Source of the DNA: Marinagarivorans cellulosilyticus
GTDB lineage: Bacteria; Pseudomonadota; Gammaproteobacteria; Pseudomonadales; Cellvibrionaceae
DNA: 64,000 nucleotides
NCBI RefSeq assembly: GCF_021655555.1
Contig: NZ_AP023086.1
Coordinates: 124,001 to 188,000 of the forward strand
Direction of reading: 5' to 3'
The notes below the pieces were generated by a model that was given only the letters and a program-made list of their open reading frames with translations, did not search any database and was not told where the DNA came from. This document shows, one piece after another, positions 8,575-17,074 of the stretch (positions within the stretch are counted from its first letter, which is position 1; every line of letters begins with the position of its first letter). A program made the position numbers and the translations under genes.

Positions 8575-8865
8575 GTGTTTATTATCTCTATAACCTACAA
8601 GGTTGACCTTTCGCTGGTTGAACAGCACCTAGAAGCCCACCGCACCTACCTCGATAAATACTACAGCAATGGCATTTTTGTTATATCGGGGGCAACAAAA
8701 CCACGCACCGGCGGCACAATTATCGCACGCGCAAGCCGGCGGGTGATTATAGAAGCCATCGTCAAAGAAGATCCATTTTATAAAGCCGGCATAGCCGATT
8801 ACAGCATTGTAGAATTTGTGCCTAGCAAAGCGCGGGTCGGTTTAGAGACCTTGCTGGAGGGGTAG
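8575..8865 (+). CDS. YCII-related domain protein
   Basis: 96 aa, starting at GTG 8575 after a GGAG ribosome-binding site. It begins MFIISITYKVDLSLVEQHLEAHRTYLDKYYSNGIF, with the conserved His of the YCII family in EAHRTYL, followed by the SGATKPRTGG loop. YCII proteins are small dimeric ferredoxin-like folds, some with dehydrochlorinase-like activity; the role here is unknown. Divergent from the TetR gene. Confidence 0.85.
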   Translation: MFIISITYKVDLSLVEQHLEAHRTYLDKYYSNGIFVISGATKPRTGGTIIARASRRVIIEAIVKEDPFYKAGIADYSIVEFVPSKARVGLETLLEG

Positions 8866-8873
8866 TGTTGGCT

Positions 8874-8896
8874 GGCTTTGGAGGCAAGCCTTTTCT
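8874..8896 (+). terminator. Weak stem-loop with T-run
   Basis: GGCTT-N7-AAGCC followed by TTTTCT, 8 nt past the YCII stop. The stem is only 5 bp, so the call is tentative. The T-run is also the start of the TTTTCTAGGCATT repeat that flanks the cassette array. Confidence 0.35.
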
Positions 8897-8920
8897 AGGC
8901 ATTACATCGCAAGAGTGAGG
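8891..8920 (+). repeat. Left flank repeat of the cassette array
   Basis: TTTTCTAGGCATT followed by CA..CGC and GAGTG recurs at 11366, on the far side of the cassette array. The rest of 8921-9197 contains no convincing gene; an 80-codon open frame there overlaps the next gene and has no family features. Confidence 0.45.
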
Positions 8921-9197
8921 CGCCTGATGAAAATAACGCAGTACCGTCACCTGTTTACATGCCGCATCTAAAGGGGCCTATAAATCGCTTTATAAACTAT
9001 TTTTATGTCCAGTTTTTACATGATTCTGTAGTTCAGGTAAACAGCCACAGAAGAATCCCGCATTTTTATGCACAAAACAAGTGCAGTTTTACAGAGCCGT
9101 TGCTGCATGGGATTCAGGGGGGGAGGCTAATGTTGGCTTCTGATGAAATAGATGGAATAATTCGGTCTAATAAACTGTTATGCAACTTGGAGTTAAA

Positions 9198-10073
9198 ATG
9201 AACTTAGTTTGTTATCTTTCAAATTTTTTAGCTCTGGGAATAGAAACAACAGATGCCAAAGCTGGCGGCTGGGTGAGAAATAAAATTTGCTTGTCTGTTG
9301 CTGGCCTGGCTATTGAGATTCATCAAGAGCCAGATTTTATTAATGCAAAAAAGAGTGACTTAAAAGGTCAATTTATTGAATCTACAAAATTGGTGGTCAA
9401 AGGTATAAAGGAACAAGATGTTGAGCATGTCGTAGATGTTGTTCAAAAGATTAGTGTTTTACTTTCTTTTGCAATATGTTCAGAAGTTAGATTTTATTCT
9501 TGGAATATAGAGGGCACAAATAAATCACATGTTTGGAATGTTCGAGGTGCGTATCATTACTTTAGACCACCTTTTTGTTGTGCTAATAGTTCTCATATAA
9601 AGCAGTTAGTAGAATATAGCTTTGATACTTACTCGGAAATTTATGAGAAAAGAGCATTAAACGTTGTGGTTGATCTGCTAAATACTCCTGAAGTGAAAAA
9701 TCTCCAAATAGAACTGAAGCTAGCTACTTTGTTTGTTTTGTTAGAAAATTTGAAATCCTCTTATGCTAAATCGAAAAGTTACAAATATAAGAGTGGCTAT
9801 TATTGGACGTCGAGCAATGAGAAGTACTATTTTAAGACGTTACTTCAAGAAATGTTCGAATCCGTCAGTATGGAGGTTAGTCTGACAGAAATAAAAAACC
9901 TCCGAAATGAAATCGTGCATTCAGGTTTAAGTCACTTATCTCACGACGAACAATTTTCAATCTATGCAACTTGTAGGGATATAGTAACAGAGTATTTTCT
10001 TAGGTTAATTAAATATAAAGGTAGTTTTGACACTTATGAAAGTAGGTGTATGCGTAGCAAGGAAATTGCCTAA
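9198..10073 (+). CDS. Cassette-borne protein with HEPN-like motif
   Basis: 291 aa from ATG 9198, chosen over ATG 9180 because GGAG lies 7-8 nt upstream. The C-terminal region holds LRNEIVHSG (about residues 235-243), an R-x4-H motif preceded by a polar helix, as in HEPN/ApeA-like domains of RNases and defence proteins. A hydrophobic helix VVQKISVLLSFAIC lies near 80-95. The gene is strikingly A/T-rich compared with its neighbours. Its stop codon lies inside the inverse core of an attC-like site, so it is a gene cassette. RNase or defence function is only inferred from the motif. Confidence 0.6.
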   Translation: MNLVCYLSNFLALGIETTDAKAGGWVRNKICLSVAGLAIEIHQEPDFINAKKSDLKGQFIESTKLVVKGIKEQDVEHVVDVVQKISVLLSFAICSEVRFYSWNIEGTNKSHVWNVRGAYHYFRPPFCCANSSHIKQLVEYSFDTYSEIYEKRALNVVVDLLNTPEVKNLQIELKLATLFVLLENLKSSYAKSKSYKYKSGYYWTSSNEKYYFKTLLQEMFESVSMEVSLTEIKNLRNEIVHSGLSHLSHDEQFSIYATCRDIVTEYFLRLIKYKGSFDTYESRCMRSKEIA

Positions 10074-10194
10074 CAATCACATCAAGGCTCGCCGCTTCGC
10101 GGCTGGACCTTCACTGCGTTGTTTTGTTGTTGTTTCACGCTATGCTACAACAAAAAAACAACTACGTTACGGCCCCTTATGTGGGGCGTTAAAT
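10068..10194 (+). other. attC recombination site 1
   Basis: 127 bp bounded by GCCTAAC (10068-10074, matches RYYYAAC) and GTTAAAT (10188-10194, matches GTTRRRY). The arms can fold on each other, and an inner AT-rich hairpin (TTGTTGTTG with CAACAAAAAAACAA) lies between. It joins the stop codon of one cassette gene directly to the start of the next. Size and layout are those of the long VCR-type attC sites of marine gammaproteobacteria. Confidence 0.75.
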
Positions 10195-10197
10195 GGC

Positions 10198-10554
10198 ATG
10201 AGTATGGATGATCACGACATCATAAAGTCTTTGGAGTTAGAACTCGTAAATGTGGCAACAAGAAAGAACAAGGATCGACTAGGTGAACTTCTCTCAGATG
10301 ACTTTGAGGAGTTTGGGAGTTCCGGCAAGGTCTACAGTAAACGAGATATTCTAAACATTCTTCCTAGCTCAAAATCTGTAATTTATGAGCTGAATGATTT
10401 TAGATTTATAAATCTAAGCGGAGATTGCATTCTTGCAAAATACAAAGCAAATACTTCAGGTATTGGCTCATATCGTACATCTATTTGGGTGAAAAATGTT
10501 AACGGTTGGAAAATGCTCCATCATCAATCAACGGTCCGTCAAAGTGCCATTTGA
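10198..10554 (+). CDS. NTF2-like / DUF4440 family protein (cassette)
   Basis: 118 aa from ATG 10198 (ATG 10204 is also possible); the frame open further upstream runs through attC and is not coding. The pattern LELELVNVATRKNKDRLGELLSDDFEEFGSSGKVYSKRDIL, ending in WVKNVNGWKMLHHQST, is that of SnoaL/DUF4440 nuclear-transport-factor-2 folds. These bind or turn over small molecules; the ligand here is unknown. The start lies 4 nt past attC1 and the stop lies at attC2, as in an integron cassette. Confidence 0.8.
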   Translation: MSMDDHDIIKSLELELVNVATRKNKDRLGELLSDDFEEFGSSGKVYSKRDILNILPSSKSVIYELNDFRFINLSGDCILAKYKANTSGIGSYRTSIWVKNVNGWKMLHHQSTVRQSAI

Positions 10555-10660
10555 CAAGAGTAGGCCGTGCGACATTTATTCCGGCGTTTTTTTTCATGCC
10601 GGGCGCTACGCTGGTACACAAAAAACACCTACATAAATGCGCCTGCTACGGGCGTTAACC
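10549..10660 (+). other. attC-like site 2 (degenerate)
   Basis: The space between the NTF2-like and GNAT genes contains the inner hairpin CCGGCG...CGCTGG. It ends in GGGCGTTAACC, close to but not matching GTTRRRY, and starts at TTTGACA, a poor match to RYYYAAC. The arms pair only partly. Position and length fit an attC site that has drifted. Confidence 0.5.
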
Positions 10661-10677
10661 CTCAAGGAGATATCCGA

Positions 10678-11184
10678 TTGAGCATTAGTATTCGTAAAGA
10701 ACAACCAAGGGATGCTCAAAACATCCATGAGGTTACTATTGCCGCTTTTCTTGATGCGCCACACACGGATAATACTGAGCAGTATATTGTTAAAGCGCTT
10801 CGTGAATCAGGCGCATTATCAATTTCACTAGTTGCCGAAGATAAAGGTAGTATCGTTGGGCATGTGGCGCTTTCTCCGGTTACTATTTCTGACAGTACAG
10901 ATAGTTGGTATGGTCTTGGCCCAATCTCAGTTCTTCCGAGTAAGCAGGGTAAAGGTATTGGCTTGAAGCTAATGAATGCCGCTATCCAAGAGCTAAAGAA
11001 TATAAATGCAAAAGGTTGCGTGTTACTTGGAGATCCAAACTATTATCATCGTTTTGGCTTTAAGCCTAGAGAAGGTTTAGTACTTCCTGGTGTGCCGCCT
11101 GAGTATTTCCAAGCTATGGTATTTAACGGTGATTTACCTCAAGGAAGCGTTACTTACCATGAGTCTTTTTCGGCAAAGGGTTAA
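10678..11184 (+). CDS. GNAT family N-acetyltransferase (YhbS-like, cassette)
   Basis: 168 aa from TTG 10678, which has a strong AAGGAG ribosome-binding site 8 nt upstream; the open frame extends further but through the attC-like region. The acetyl-CoA loop is PSKQGKGIGLKLMN (about 87-100), and the C-terminal GDPNYYHRFGFKP block is typical of YhbS-like acetyltransferases. Substrate unknown. The stop codon lies in the inverse core of attC3. Confidence 0.88.
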   Translation: MSISIRKEQPRDAQNIHEVTIAAFLDAPHTDNTEQYIVKALRESGALSISLVAEDKGSIVGHVALSPVTISDSTDSWYGLGPISVLPSKQGKGIGLKLMNAAIQELKNINAKGCVLLGDPNYYHRFGFKPREGLVLPGVPPEYFQAMVFNGDLPQGSVTYHESFSAKG

Positions 11185-11238
11185 CAAGTCAAAGCACTCG
11201 GGCGCAGCAAAGCTGCGTCGGTGTTTGAGACGTTAATC
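11179..11238 (+). other. attC recombination site 3
   Basis: Exactly 60 bp, from GGTTAAC at the GNAT stop to GTTAATC. The central hairpin CGCAGC-AAA-GCTGCG extends outward with TCAAA.CAC pairing to GTGTTTGA and unpaired single bases in one arm, the structure typical of short attC sites. The core heptamers deviate by one base each from consensus. Confidence 0.7.
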
Positions 11239-11365
11239 ATACAAAATCAGCAATAGCGAGCAACTTTTCCGTCGCTTGTTTTATGGCTAAAAAGACTGCC
11301 ATAAAAAATTAACGTAACTATTCAGCTATAGAAAAATATTGTTCGCCCAGAGGGCTGATTGATTG

Positions 11366-11395
11366 TTTTCTAGGCATTCACGCGCCGGGAGTGCG
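11366..11395 (+). repeat. Right flank repeat of the cassette array
   Basis: TTTTCTAGGCATT at 11366-11378 repeats 8891-8903 and is again followed by CA/CGC and GAGTG. With the left copy it brackets the 2.4-kb cassette block in direct orientation. Confidence 0.45.
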
Positions 11396-11404
11396 TGTAT
11401 AGTG

Positions 11405-11520
11405 CCCATGGATGGCTTGAGCGGCCTAGGAAATGATCAGTTAGCACTCAATTCTGCAGATAGCTCAATAGTTACAAATTAACTACACAGCTGCCGCGTT
11501 CTGGCGATGTTAAAAACTCG
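11405..11520. repeat. Dispersed repeat, second copy
   Basis: Similar to positions 1-115 (GGCTTGA.CGGCCTAG, TGATCAGTTAG, CAATTCTGCAGAT, CTCAATAG, then TTAAAAACT). Non-coding. It lies between the cassette array and the 3' end of the lipase-like gene. Confidence 0.4.
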
Positions 11521-11548
11521 GAACATGTAAAATTAAAGCAGACGCAAA

Positions 11549-12529
11549 TCACTCCTCAGACACCGCGTAAAGCTCATCTAGTAAGTTTGTAAAAGCTTGC
11601 TTGTATGATGACTCTGTGTGGTGGATAAACCCAGCACTTTGCAAAGCATTGATTAGCTGCACAGGTTTAACGCCATCGTTACCTACTATCTCGACATGCC
11701 CCGCAGCTAGTTGAATCGTTTCTGGGCGCAGCCCTTCCACGCTGGGTAATTGCTGCTCTTCTAGCGAGAACACAAAGTCATCCTCTTGGCACCGCCCTTT
11801 TTCGTCTCTTCGCCTACACGTTCCCCGCTCATCGGAGCTGATTAATAAATATCGCGCAACATTAGACGACAGGACGCCTGGCGCCTGAATGAAATCGGAG
11901 GCATAAGTTATTTGAAACCACTTGTCGCCACTAATTGCCCAACAAATAAGATCATTAATACCCAGCGTACCTATGCGTAACGCGGGGTAGGCACAAAAAC
12001 GGGCTGACGCAATGCCCGACAAGGGGGCCGAAATCGTGACTAGATTAACCTGCGTACTCACTGGCAATGCCTTATCGTTGCTTTGCACAAATGCTTTACG
12101 AGCAATAAGCCCACCCTGACTATGCCCCATTACCGTGATGGGCTCGCCGCCAAGGTGCTGACCTAGCTGCTCGACCGCATCGGCTAATTCCCGTGAACTC
12201 TCTTGCAGGTCATCTCGATCATCATAGCTAAAACACGCACTTTGCTGACCATGAAACGCCAACACTTGCGATAGCGCTTTAAAACGAGCGGCAGAACCAT
12301 GACAGCCATGCACAAGCACCGTGATGGGCTGCTCATTGTTGTAGTGAAGGGTGCGATCTTTTGAATCGTCGCACGGCCCTAAGCCAGGTACATTAAGCTG
12401 CGAATTGGCTTTAGGTAATGGGGTTTGAGCGAGGGACTTACCCTGCCCTAAAGTGGCCCCGCTAAACTGAATTAGCAGCAATGCGCAAATATTGACGAGT
12501 GAAGTACGTGTAAAAGATCGGCAGAGCAT
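11549..12529 (-). CDS. Secreted alpha/beta hydrolase, lipase-like
   Basis: 326 aa. A hydrophobic signal segment occupies about 10-28. The oxyanion motif VLVHGCHG (71-78) and the nucleophile elbow GHSQGG (Ser about 137) place it in the alpha/beta-hydrolase fold, near triacylglycerol lipases and PGAP1-like esterases. It has several extra Cys residues (about 53, 76, 99 and the GTCRRRDEKGRCQED loop) consistent with periplasmic or extracellular disulfides. The catalytic acid and His (probably in AGHVEIVGNDG) are less certain. Substrate unknown. Confidence 0.8.
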   Translation of the reverse strand: MLCRSFTRTSLVNICALLLIQFSGATLGQGKSLAQTPLPKANSQLNVPGLGPCDDSKDRTLHYNNEQPITVLVHGCHGSAARFKALSQVLAFHGQQSACFSYDDRDDLQESSRELADAVEQLGQHLGGEPITVMGHSQGGLIARKAFVQSNDKALPVSTQVNLVTISAPLSGIASARFCAYPALRIGTLGINDLICWAISGDKWFQITYASDFIQAPGVLSSNVARYLLISSDERGTCRRRDEKGRCQEDDFVFSLEEQQLPSVEGLRPETIQLAAGHVEIVGNDGVKPVQLINALQSAGFIHHTESSYKQAFTNLLDELYAVSEE

Positions 12530-12676
12530 AGTCGAACCATTAAATTGGGAGCCTGTATTATTCTAGACTCTCTTTGGGTGCTTTTAAACGGATAAAAACC
12601 ACCCACATAGGCAGTCACTTTAAAGAGCTCTATAAATCGTGCAAATCGATAATATGTATACCATCTGCAACGTGAA

Positions 12677-12688
12677 GGGGGGGGGGGG
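12677..12688 (+). repeat. Homopolymeric G tract (12 G)
   Basis: Twelve consecutive G residues between the lipase-like gene (divergent start side) and the CBM9-like gene. No reading frame crosses it. Such tracts are prone to slippage. Confidence 0.9.
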
Positions 12689-12786
12689 TAGAGGTGCAGC
12701 GCACGTGTGATGTTTAGTGCTGCCAGCCAATCGCTCTGTAGTACCTGTGTTACATGTTAGCGCTAATAGGTCCAATTAAGCCCTGT

Positions 12787-12812
12787 CAAAAAGGGGCGCC
12801 TATAGCGCCCCT
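12787..12812 (-). terminator. Terminator of the CBM9-like gene
   Basis: The stem AGGGGCGC/GCGCCCCT with a 5-nt loop lies 6 nt past the stop codon of the minus-strand gene. On that strand it is followed by TTTTT. Confidence 0.85.
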
Positions 12813-12818
12813 CTAGTA

Positions 12819-13697
12819 CTACCGCACTAACTTCAAATTACCAAATACACTGGCATCAACCCAACCGCGGTTTTTGCCCATCCAGTCTGGCATTGGGAAG
12901 CCACCGTCGGCTTCTTGCCATACTGGTACATCCACATCGCCTAAAAAGTATTCGCGGTCTTGGCCACCGTTGTTATCAAGGTCGGTACCGTCGGCATCTA
13001 TTAGCGACACCATAAACCCTAATGTTTTACCTGCATGTAACCATTGGCGGCTCATCGCGAGTTGCGCTGGGTTCATGCCCGGTAAATAAGTATCATCGAA
13101 GACTTTAATCTTGACTTCCCAAATAATTTTATGGCTGTCGTTATCTCGCTTCCAGCGGGCAGTAATATGTTCTGGATACATTTGCGGGCCAACTTCTAAA
13201 TCGGCATTGGGGCCTATATCTAATGCTTGGTTATCGAGGCCAATGTGGTAAGCATAGGCATTATGTTCGGCCATGGGGTCGCCTGCGACAGGCTCCCAGC
13301 CGTGATAACCACCGGAATTATCTTCATCTATAAATATTTCAAGAGTGTCTTCATTCCACCAGTTATCAAAAGGGTTAGGGTAATCGTCTGATAAACGATC
13401 GTCGCTAATCTCTGCTAGTAAATAAATAGCTGAATGGGTCCAAACAACTTTATAGCGGCCCGAGATATCTTCTGGTGCCGGGTCTCCCGCGCTTGCACTA
13501 TCAATAATGGTGTAAGCCACATCGCGCCATGGCGCCGCGTCCCATAGTTTGTTATCGACAACGCCATCAATTTTAGGGGCGCGGTTAACTTTAGGAGCTT
13601 CGTAAGTCGGGTTTACACCATTGTCAAAAGCGTAGCTCATTGTTGTGGTACTACACGCCAAAATTGCGCTGGCGAGAATTGTCTTGATGGGTTTCAT
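12819..13697 (-). CDS. Secreted CBM9-like (DOMON-type) carbohydrate-binding protein
   Basis: 292 aa with a signal peptide (MKPIKTILASAILACSTTTMSYA). Almost the whole mature chain is one CBM9_1-like beta-sandwich: RAPKIDGVVDNKLWDAAPW, then YKVVWTHSAIYLLAEISDDRL, and WWNEDTLEIFIDEDNSGGYHG with the Ca/sugar-site acids. CBM9 domains bind reducing ends of xylan or cellulose and also occur in cytochrome-linked proteins; here the domain stands alone. It has its own terminator and no operon partner. Confidence 0.85.
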   Translation of the reverse strand: MKPIKTILASAILACSTTTMSYAFDNGVNPTYEAPKVNRAPKIDGVVDNKLWDAAPWRDVAYTIIDSASAGDPAPEDISGRYKVVWTHSAIYLLAEISDDRLSDDYPNPFDNWWNEDTLEIFIDEDNSGGYHGWEPVAGDPMAEHNAYAYHIGLDNQALDIGPNADLEVGPQMYPEHITARWKRDNDSHKIIWEVKIKVFDDTYLPGMNPAQLAMSRQWLHAGKTLGFMVSLIDADGTDLDNNGGQDREYFLGDVDVPVWQEADGGFPMPDWMGKNRGWVDASVFGNLKLVR

Positions 13698-14591
13698 ATA
13701 TGCCTCTTTTGTCGATGAAGGAATAATTTATCGTATGGTCCACTCTGCCTGACTTCTATGGTCAGTTGCTTCACTCAGTAATAGCCGTGCCCTTGCCAAG
13801 TGAGGTAACAATCTAACGTGTGATTATTTAATTGCAATGACACTAATTTGAAAAAGGCACTTGAATGGGGCTGACAGCGGGGTCATTTCGAAAGAGTTGA
13901 AAATTTGTGAGCTGCTCCTATGTTTGAACAACTCCGGAGTATGAAGAGAGGATCATCCAACCCCTTGAAGCCGGTAATACGATTTCTTCAGGTTAAGCGC
14001 GCGCCATGTTTGCTCGCGTTGTATTAAGCGGCCGTCCTTAATAGGCTGAATTAATTCAGTAGCAAAAGCTACGAACACTGGCATGGATGCACTGCTCGTG
14101 AGTAGGCCGTATTAACACATCCATGTATGTCGTAGCTCAATCGGCGGAATCAGGAAATAGATTCTCAATAGATACTGCAGATTATGTAGCGATGTCTATT
14201 CACCCCACATACAAATCACCCTTTAAATAAATCAGTATTGGGTATTCCGTAAGTCCAGCCCCGTAAATCCTTATTTACCGCATTTCTGATACCTTAATGA
14301 TTTTCCTGTAAAGGCTTTGTCGTATCTTCATATCGGTTTTAAAAAATATAAAAATAATAGGATAACTCAATTCTGAATGCGCATATTGTATTATGATAAT
14401 ATGATTACATGAGGGGAAAGGAGGCTTGCAGTTCGATAGCTACACTCAAGCAAGGTTACAAAGCTTCTTTTGCTCCTTGCGAGTCCCTTTAAACGGGCGG
14501 CGCACGTTCGCATTACAGCCAATTAGATAATCCGTTTGAATTCGCGTAAACCATTACTTAAATTAATAAAAAGGGTTGGGTCATAATTACT
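13698..14591. other. Long intergenic region without genes
   Basis: No supported gene in about 890 bp. Visible structures are a perfect 14-bp palindrome CTGAATTAATTCAG (14046-14059), a small hairpin GTAGC-AAAA-GCTAC next to it, and CATGGATG...CATCCATG arms at 14092-14125. These could be regulatory sites for the GH43 operon downstream or remains of mobile DNA; nothing decides this. Confidence 0.4.
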
Positions 14592-15707
14592 ATGAAATAC
14601 ATACCGCTTATATTTCTGTGCGCTTTCTTGCCGTCATTCTTAGCCTGCAGTAATTATAAAGAAGGAGGTGAGTCGGCAGATTTGCAGCCGCTGCCTACCA
14701 TATTTGATAACCCGATCATCAGATACGACACAGAAGATCCAACCAACAAGATTGGTGACATTATTTATACCGCAGATCCCGCCGTTATGGTTAAGGATGA
14801 TACGGTCTACCTTTATTCAACCCACGACGAACAGGCTTTGGGTACTAATGATTACAGGATGTACGACTACCGCTTGTGGACTAGCAGCGATTTAATTAAC
14901 TGGGAAAATAAGGGCGCAGTTCTTCGCTATTCAGACTTTGATTGGGCGCGAGGCAGTGACAAAACCGGCAACGCGTATGCGCATCACGTAATTCATCGAA
15001 AAGATGCATCGGGCAAGTCAAAATACTTTTTTTATGTCACCGTCGAAGGTGGGCAGACTAATGGAGAATTTGGCTTTGCGATTGGCGTAGCGGTATCAGA
15101 TAGCCCCGAGGGGCCTTTCGAGGATCCGCGAGCAATGCCAATGATTATGCTCGAAGAAACCGCTCAATATAAAGATCATAGCTGGCGAAATATTGACCCT
15201 GCTGTGTTTATTGACGACGACGGCCGAGCTTACCTTTACTGGGGAAACAAACAGTTATGGTGGGTTGAGCTTGAAAATGACTTAATTCATTTAAAGGGTG
15301 AAAAATATACTTTAGATGCGCAAGGGAAAATGCAAAACCGCGATCTGAGCAACGTCAAGATAAACGCGGTTAAAACGCTTCCAAATTTTGAAGAAGCACC
15401 TTATGTGTCAAAACATAATGGCATTTATTATTTGGTATATGCAGCTGGGTTCCCAGAAAGCATTGCCTACGCGACCAGCAAATCGGCAACGGGCCTTTGG
15501 AAATACCAAGGGGTAATTATGGAGCCATTGCCTGGCACATCGACTATTCACCCCGCAATGTTTGAATTTAAGGGTGGGACTTTCCTCGCTTATCACAACG
15601 CTGATCTTCCTGATGGTGGCAGCTATAGAAGGTCAGTGGCGATTGATCGCGTCTATTTTAATAAGGATGGGACAATCAAGCCTATTGTCAGAACCTCGAA
15701 ACAATAA
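14592..15707 (+). CDS. GH43 family lipoprotein glycosidase
   Basis: 371 aa. A lipoprotein signal with lipobox SFLAC (Cys 19) anchors it in a membrane. The five-bladed GH43 propeller is recognisable from its three acids: base Asp in YTADPAV (about 62), pKa modulator in NIDPAVFIDDDG (about 202) and acid Glu in NFEEAPYVSKHNGIYYLVYA (about 267). GH43 members are arabinanases, arabinofuranosidases or beta-xylosidases; the exact activity is not readable. The esterase gene follows after 86 nt on the same strand, so the pair probably acts on decorated xylan or pectin side chains. Confidence 0.9.
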   Translation: MKYIPLIFLCAFLPSFLACSNYKEGGESADLQPLPTIFDNPIIRYDTEDPTNKIGDIIYTADPAVMVKDDTVYLYSTHDEQALGTNDYRMYDYRLWTSSDLINWENKGAVLRYSDFDWARGSDKTGNAYAHHVIHRKDASGKSKYFFYVTVEGGQTNGEFGFAIGVAVSDSPEGPFEDPRAMPMIMLEETAQYKDHSWRNIDPAVFIDDDGRAYLYWGNKQLWWVELENDLIHLKGEKYTLDAQGKMQNRDLSNVKINAVKTLPNFEEAPYVSKHNGIYYLVYAAGFPESIAYATSKSATGLWKYQGVIMEPLPGTSTIHPAMFEFKGGTFLAYHNADLPDGGSYRRSVAIDRVYFNKDGTIKPIVRTSKQ

Positions 15708-15793
15708 TGCACGCTTAATAACCACAAAAATTTCACTTGGCAGAAGCCACACTAACATTGGCAAAGCCGGTCGAATTTAAAGGAAATAAAAAA

Positions 15794-16747
15794 ATGAAAT
15801 ACGTTAAAAAATCGCCATTTATTATGGCCGCAAGTTTTTGGCAAGCGCTGATTTTAGCGATGCTTTACCTTTTAGCTGCGCCAGCTCGTGCTGAATCAGA
15901 TCAGGAAATGACGCCTATCGCTACGCCTGATCAACCAAGTGCAATTAAGCTCGCCACGCCGCCACTTCCCGGCGCGACAGCGCAAGAGGTATGGCATGCG
16001 CAGTATGGCAGCCGGTTTGCCCGTAACGTAACGCAGGCCACACTTACGCCGTTTTTACCAAACCCAGCCAAGGCTAATGGCACGGCGGTTGTCGTCGCTC
16101 CCGGCGGTGGTTTTCGCACACTGTCGATGGAGAATGAAGGTTGGGATGTTGCCCGCGCCCTTAACGAACACGGTATCGCCGCATTCGTGCTTAAATACCG
16201 CCTGAACCAAACACCGCAAGACATGGCCGCATTTAAACGTTCTATGGCGAAGATGTTTTCAGACTCTAGCGGCCGACGTGAACCGTTAAAGCCGAAGCAA
16301 ATGAAAGTTCGCCTAGCGCCTCAGCTTGAGGATTCCGAGGCCGCTTTTGCCTTGATTCGCAGCCGGGCCGCTGAATGGAAAATTAATCCACAACGCATTG
16401 GTATGGTTGGCTTCTCTGCGGGTGGAATGCTCACCATTGCCACTGCCATTGTTGGTGAAACTGCTAAGCCTGCATTCATTGGCGACATTTACGGCCCGCT
16501 GTATTCCGTAAAGGTTCCCGCAGACGCACCACCGCTGTTTGCCGTGCTAGCGGCCGACGATCCTTTATTCTCCGATACTGATTTTGGGCTGATCAAAAGT
16601 TGGCGCGAAGCCGAAAAACCTGTGGAGTTCCATTTTTATGAACAGGGCGGTCACGGTTTTGGAATGTATCCAAAAGAAACAACAAGCACCGATTGGTTTA
16701 ATGCCTTTATTAGCTGGCTTACGATGCATGGCATGGTCAAACAGTAA
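15794..16747 (+). CDS. Secreted alpha/beta-hydrolase esterase (acetyl-xylan-esterase-like)
   Basis: 317 aa from ATG 15794, which has an AAAGGA ribosome-binding site; an upstream in-frame start at 15737 lacks one. Signal peptide near residues 1-35 (ends AAPARA). The oxyanion region VVVAPGGGFRTLSMENEGWDVARAL and the nucleophile GFSAGG (Ser about 207), the acid in ADDPLF and the HGFGM His (about 287) form an esterase triad of the BD-FAE/Axe family. Paired with GH43, it probably removes acetyl or other acyl groups from hemicellulose. Confidence 0.85.
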   Translation: MKYVKKSPFIMAASFWQALILAMLYLLAAPARAESDQEMTPIATPDQPSAIKLATPPLPGATAQEVWHAQYGSRFARNVTQATLTPFLPNPAKANGTAVVVAPGGGFRTLSMENEGWDVARALNEHGIAAFVLKYRLNQTPQDMAAFKRSMAKMFSDSSGRREPLKPKQMKVRLAPQLEDSEAAFALIRSRAAEWKINPQRIGMVGFSAGGMLTIATAIVGETAKPAFIGDIYGPLYSVKVPADAPPLFAVLAADDPLFSDTDFGLIKSWREAEKPVEFHFYEQGGHGFGMYPKETTSTDWFNAFISWLTMHGMVKQ

Positions 16748-16755
16748 TAGTAAAG

Positions 16756-16801
16756 TTCCGGCGAAATTAAGTGTAGGCACGTGCACTTAATTTCGCCGGA
16801 A
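16756..16801 (+). terminator. Long stem-loop after the GH43/esterase pair
   Basis: A perfect 18-bp inverted repeat (TTCCGGCGAAATTAAGTG and complement) around a 10-nt loop, 9 nt past the esterase stop. There is no T-tract, so it may act as an mRNA 3' stabiliser or bidirectional barrier rather than a classic terminator. Confidence 0.65.
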
Positions 16802-17074
16802 TACCAAGCGCTCAGTAAACGGCCCACCTTGAATTGAATAAAGGCTAATCGTTGTAGCTTCGATACTGTTGGTCAAAGCTAAAATTAATGAGCTGAATCA
16901 AGAAAGTTGGGGCCTCTAATCATTTTTCTACAGCTTATAGGTGTCAAGAGAGTCAGAGACATTGTGAGTAAAGTTGCAGAGTAAGTTCAGTATCTAGTAA
17001 AAAAGATCTACGAGAAGGGTGCCTAAATCGAAGCCTATTTTTCGCGGATAAGGTCAGAATTGACTTGCTCATAT

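Noticed and set aside
8959..9201. 80-codon open frame before the HEPN-motif gene
   Set aside because: It overlaps the next gene's ribosome-binding site, has no SD of its own and no recognisable features.
10027..10197. Longer version of the NTF2-like protein starting at 10027
   Set aside because: It would read through the attC1 site and overlap the HEPN-motif gene; the family match starts only after the attC site.
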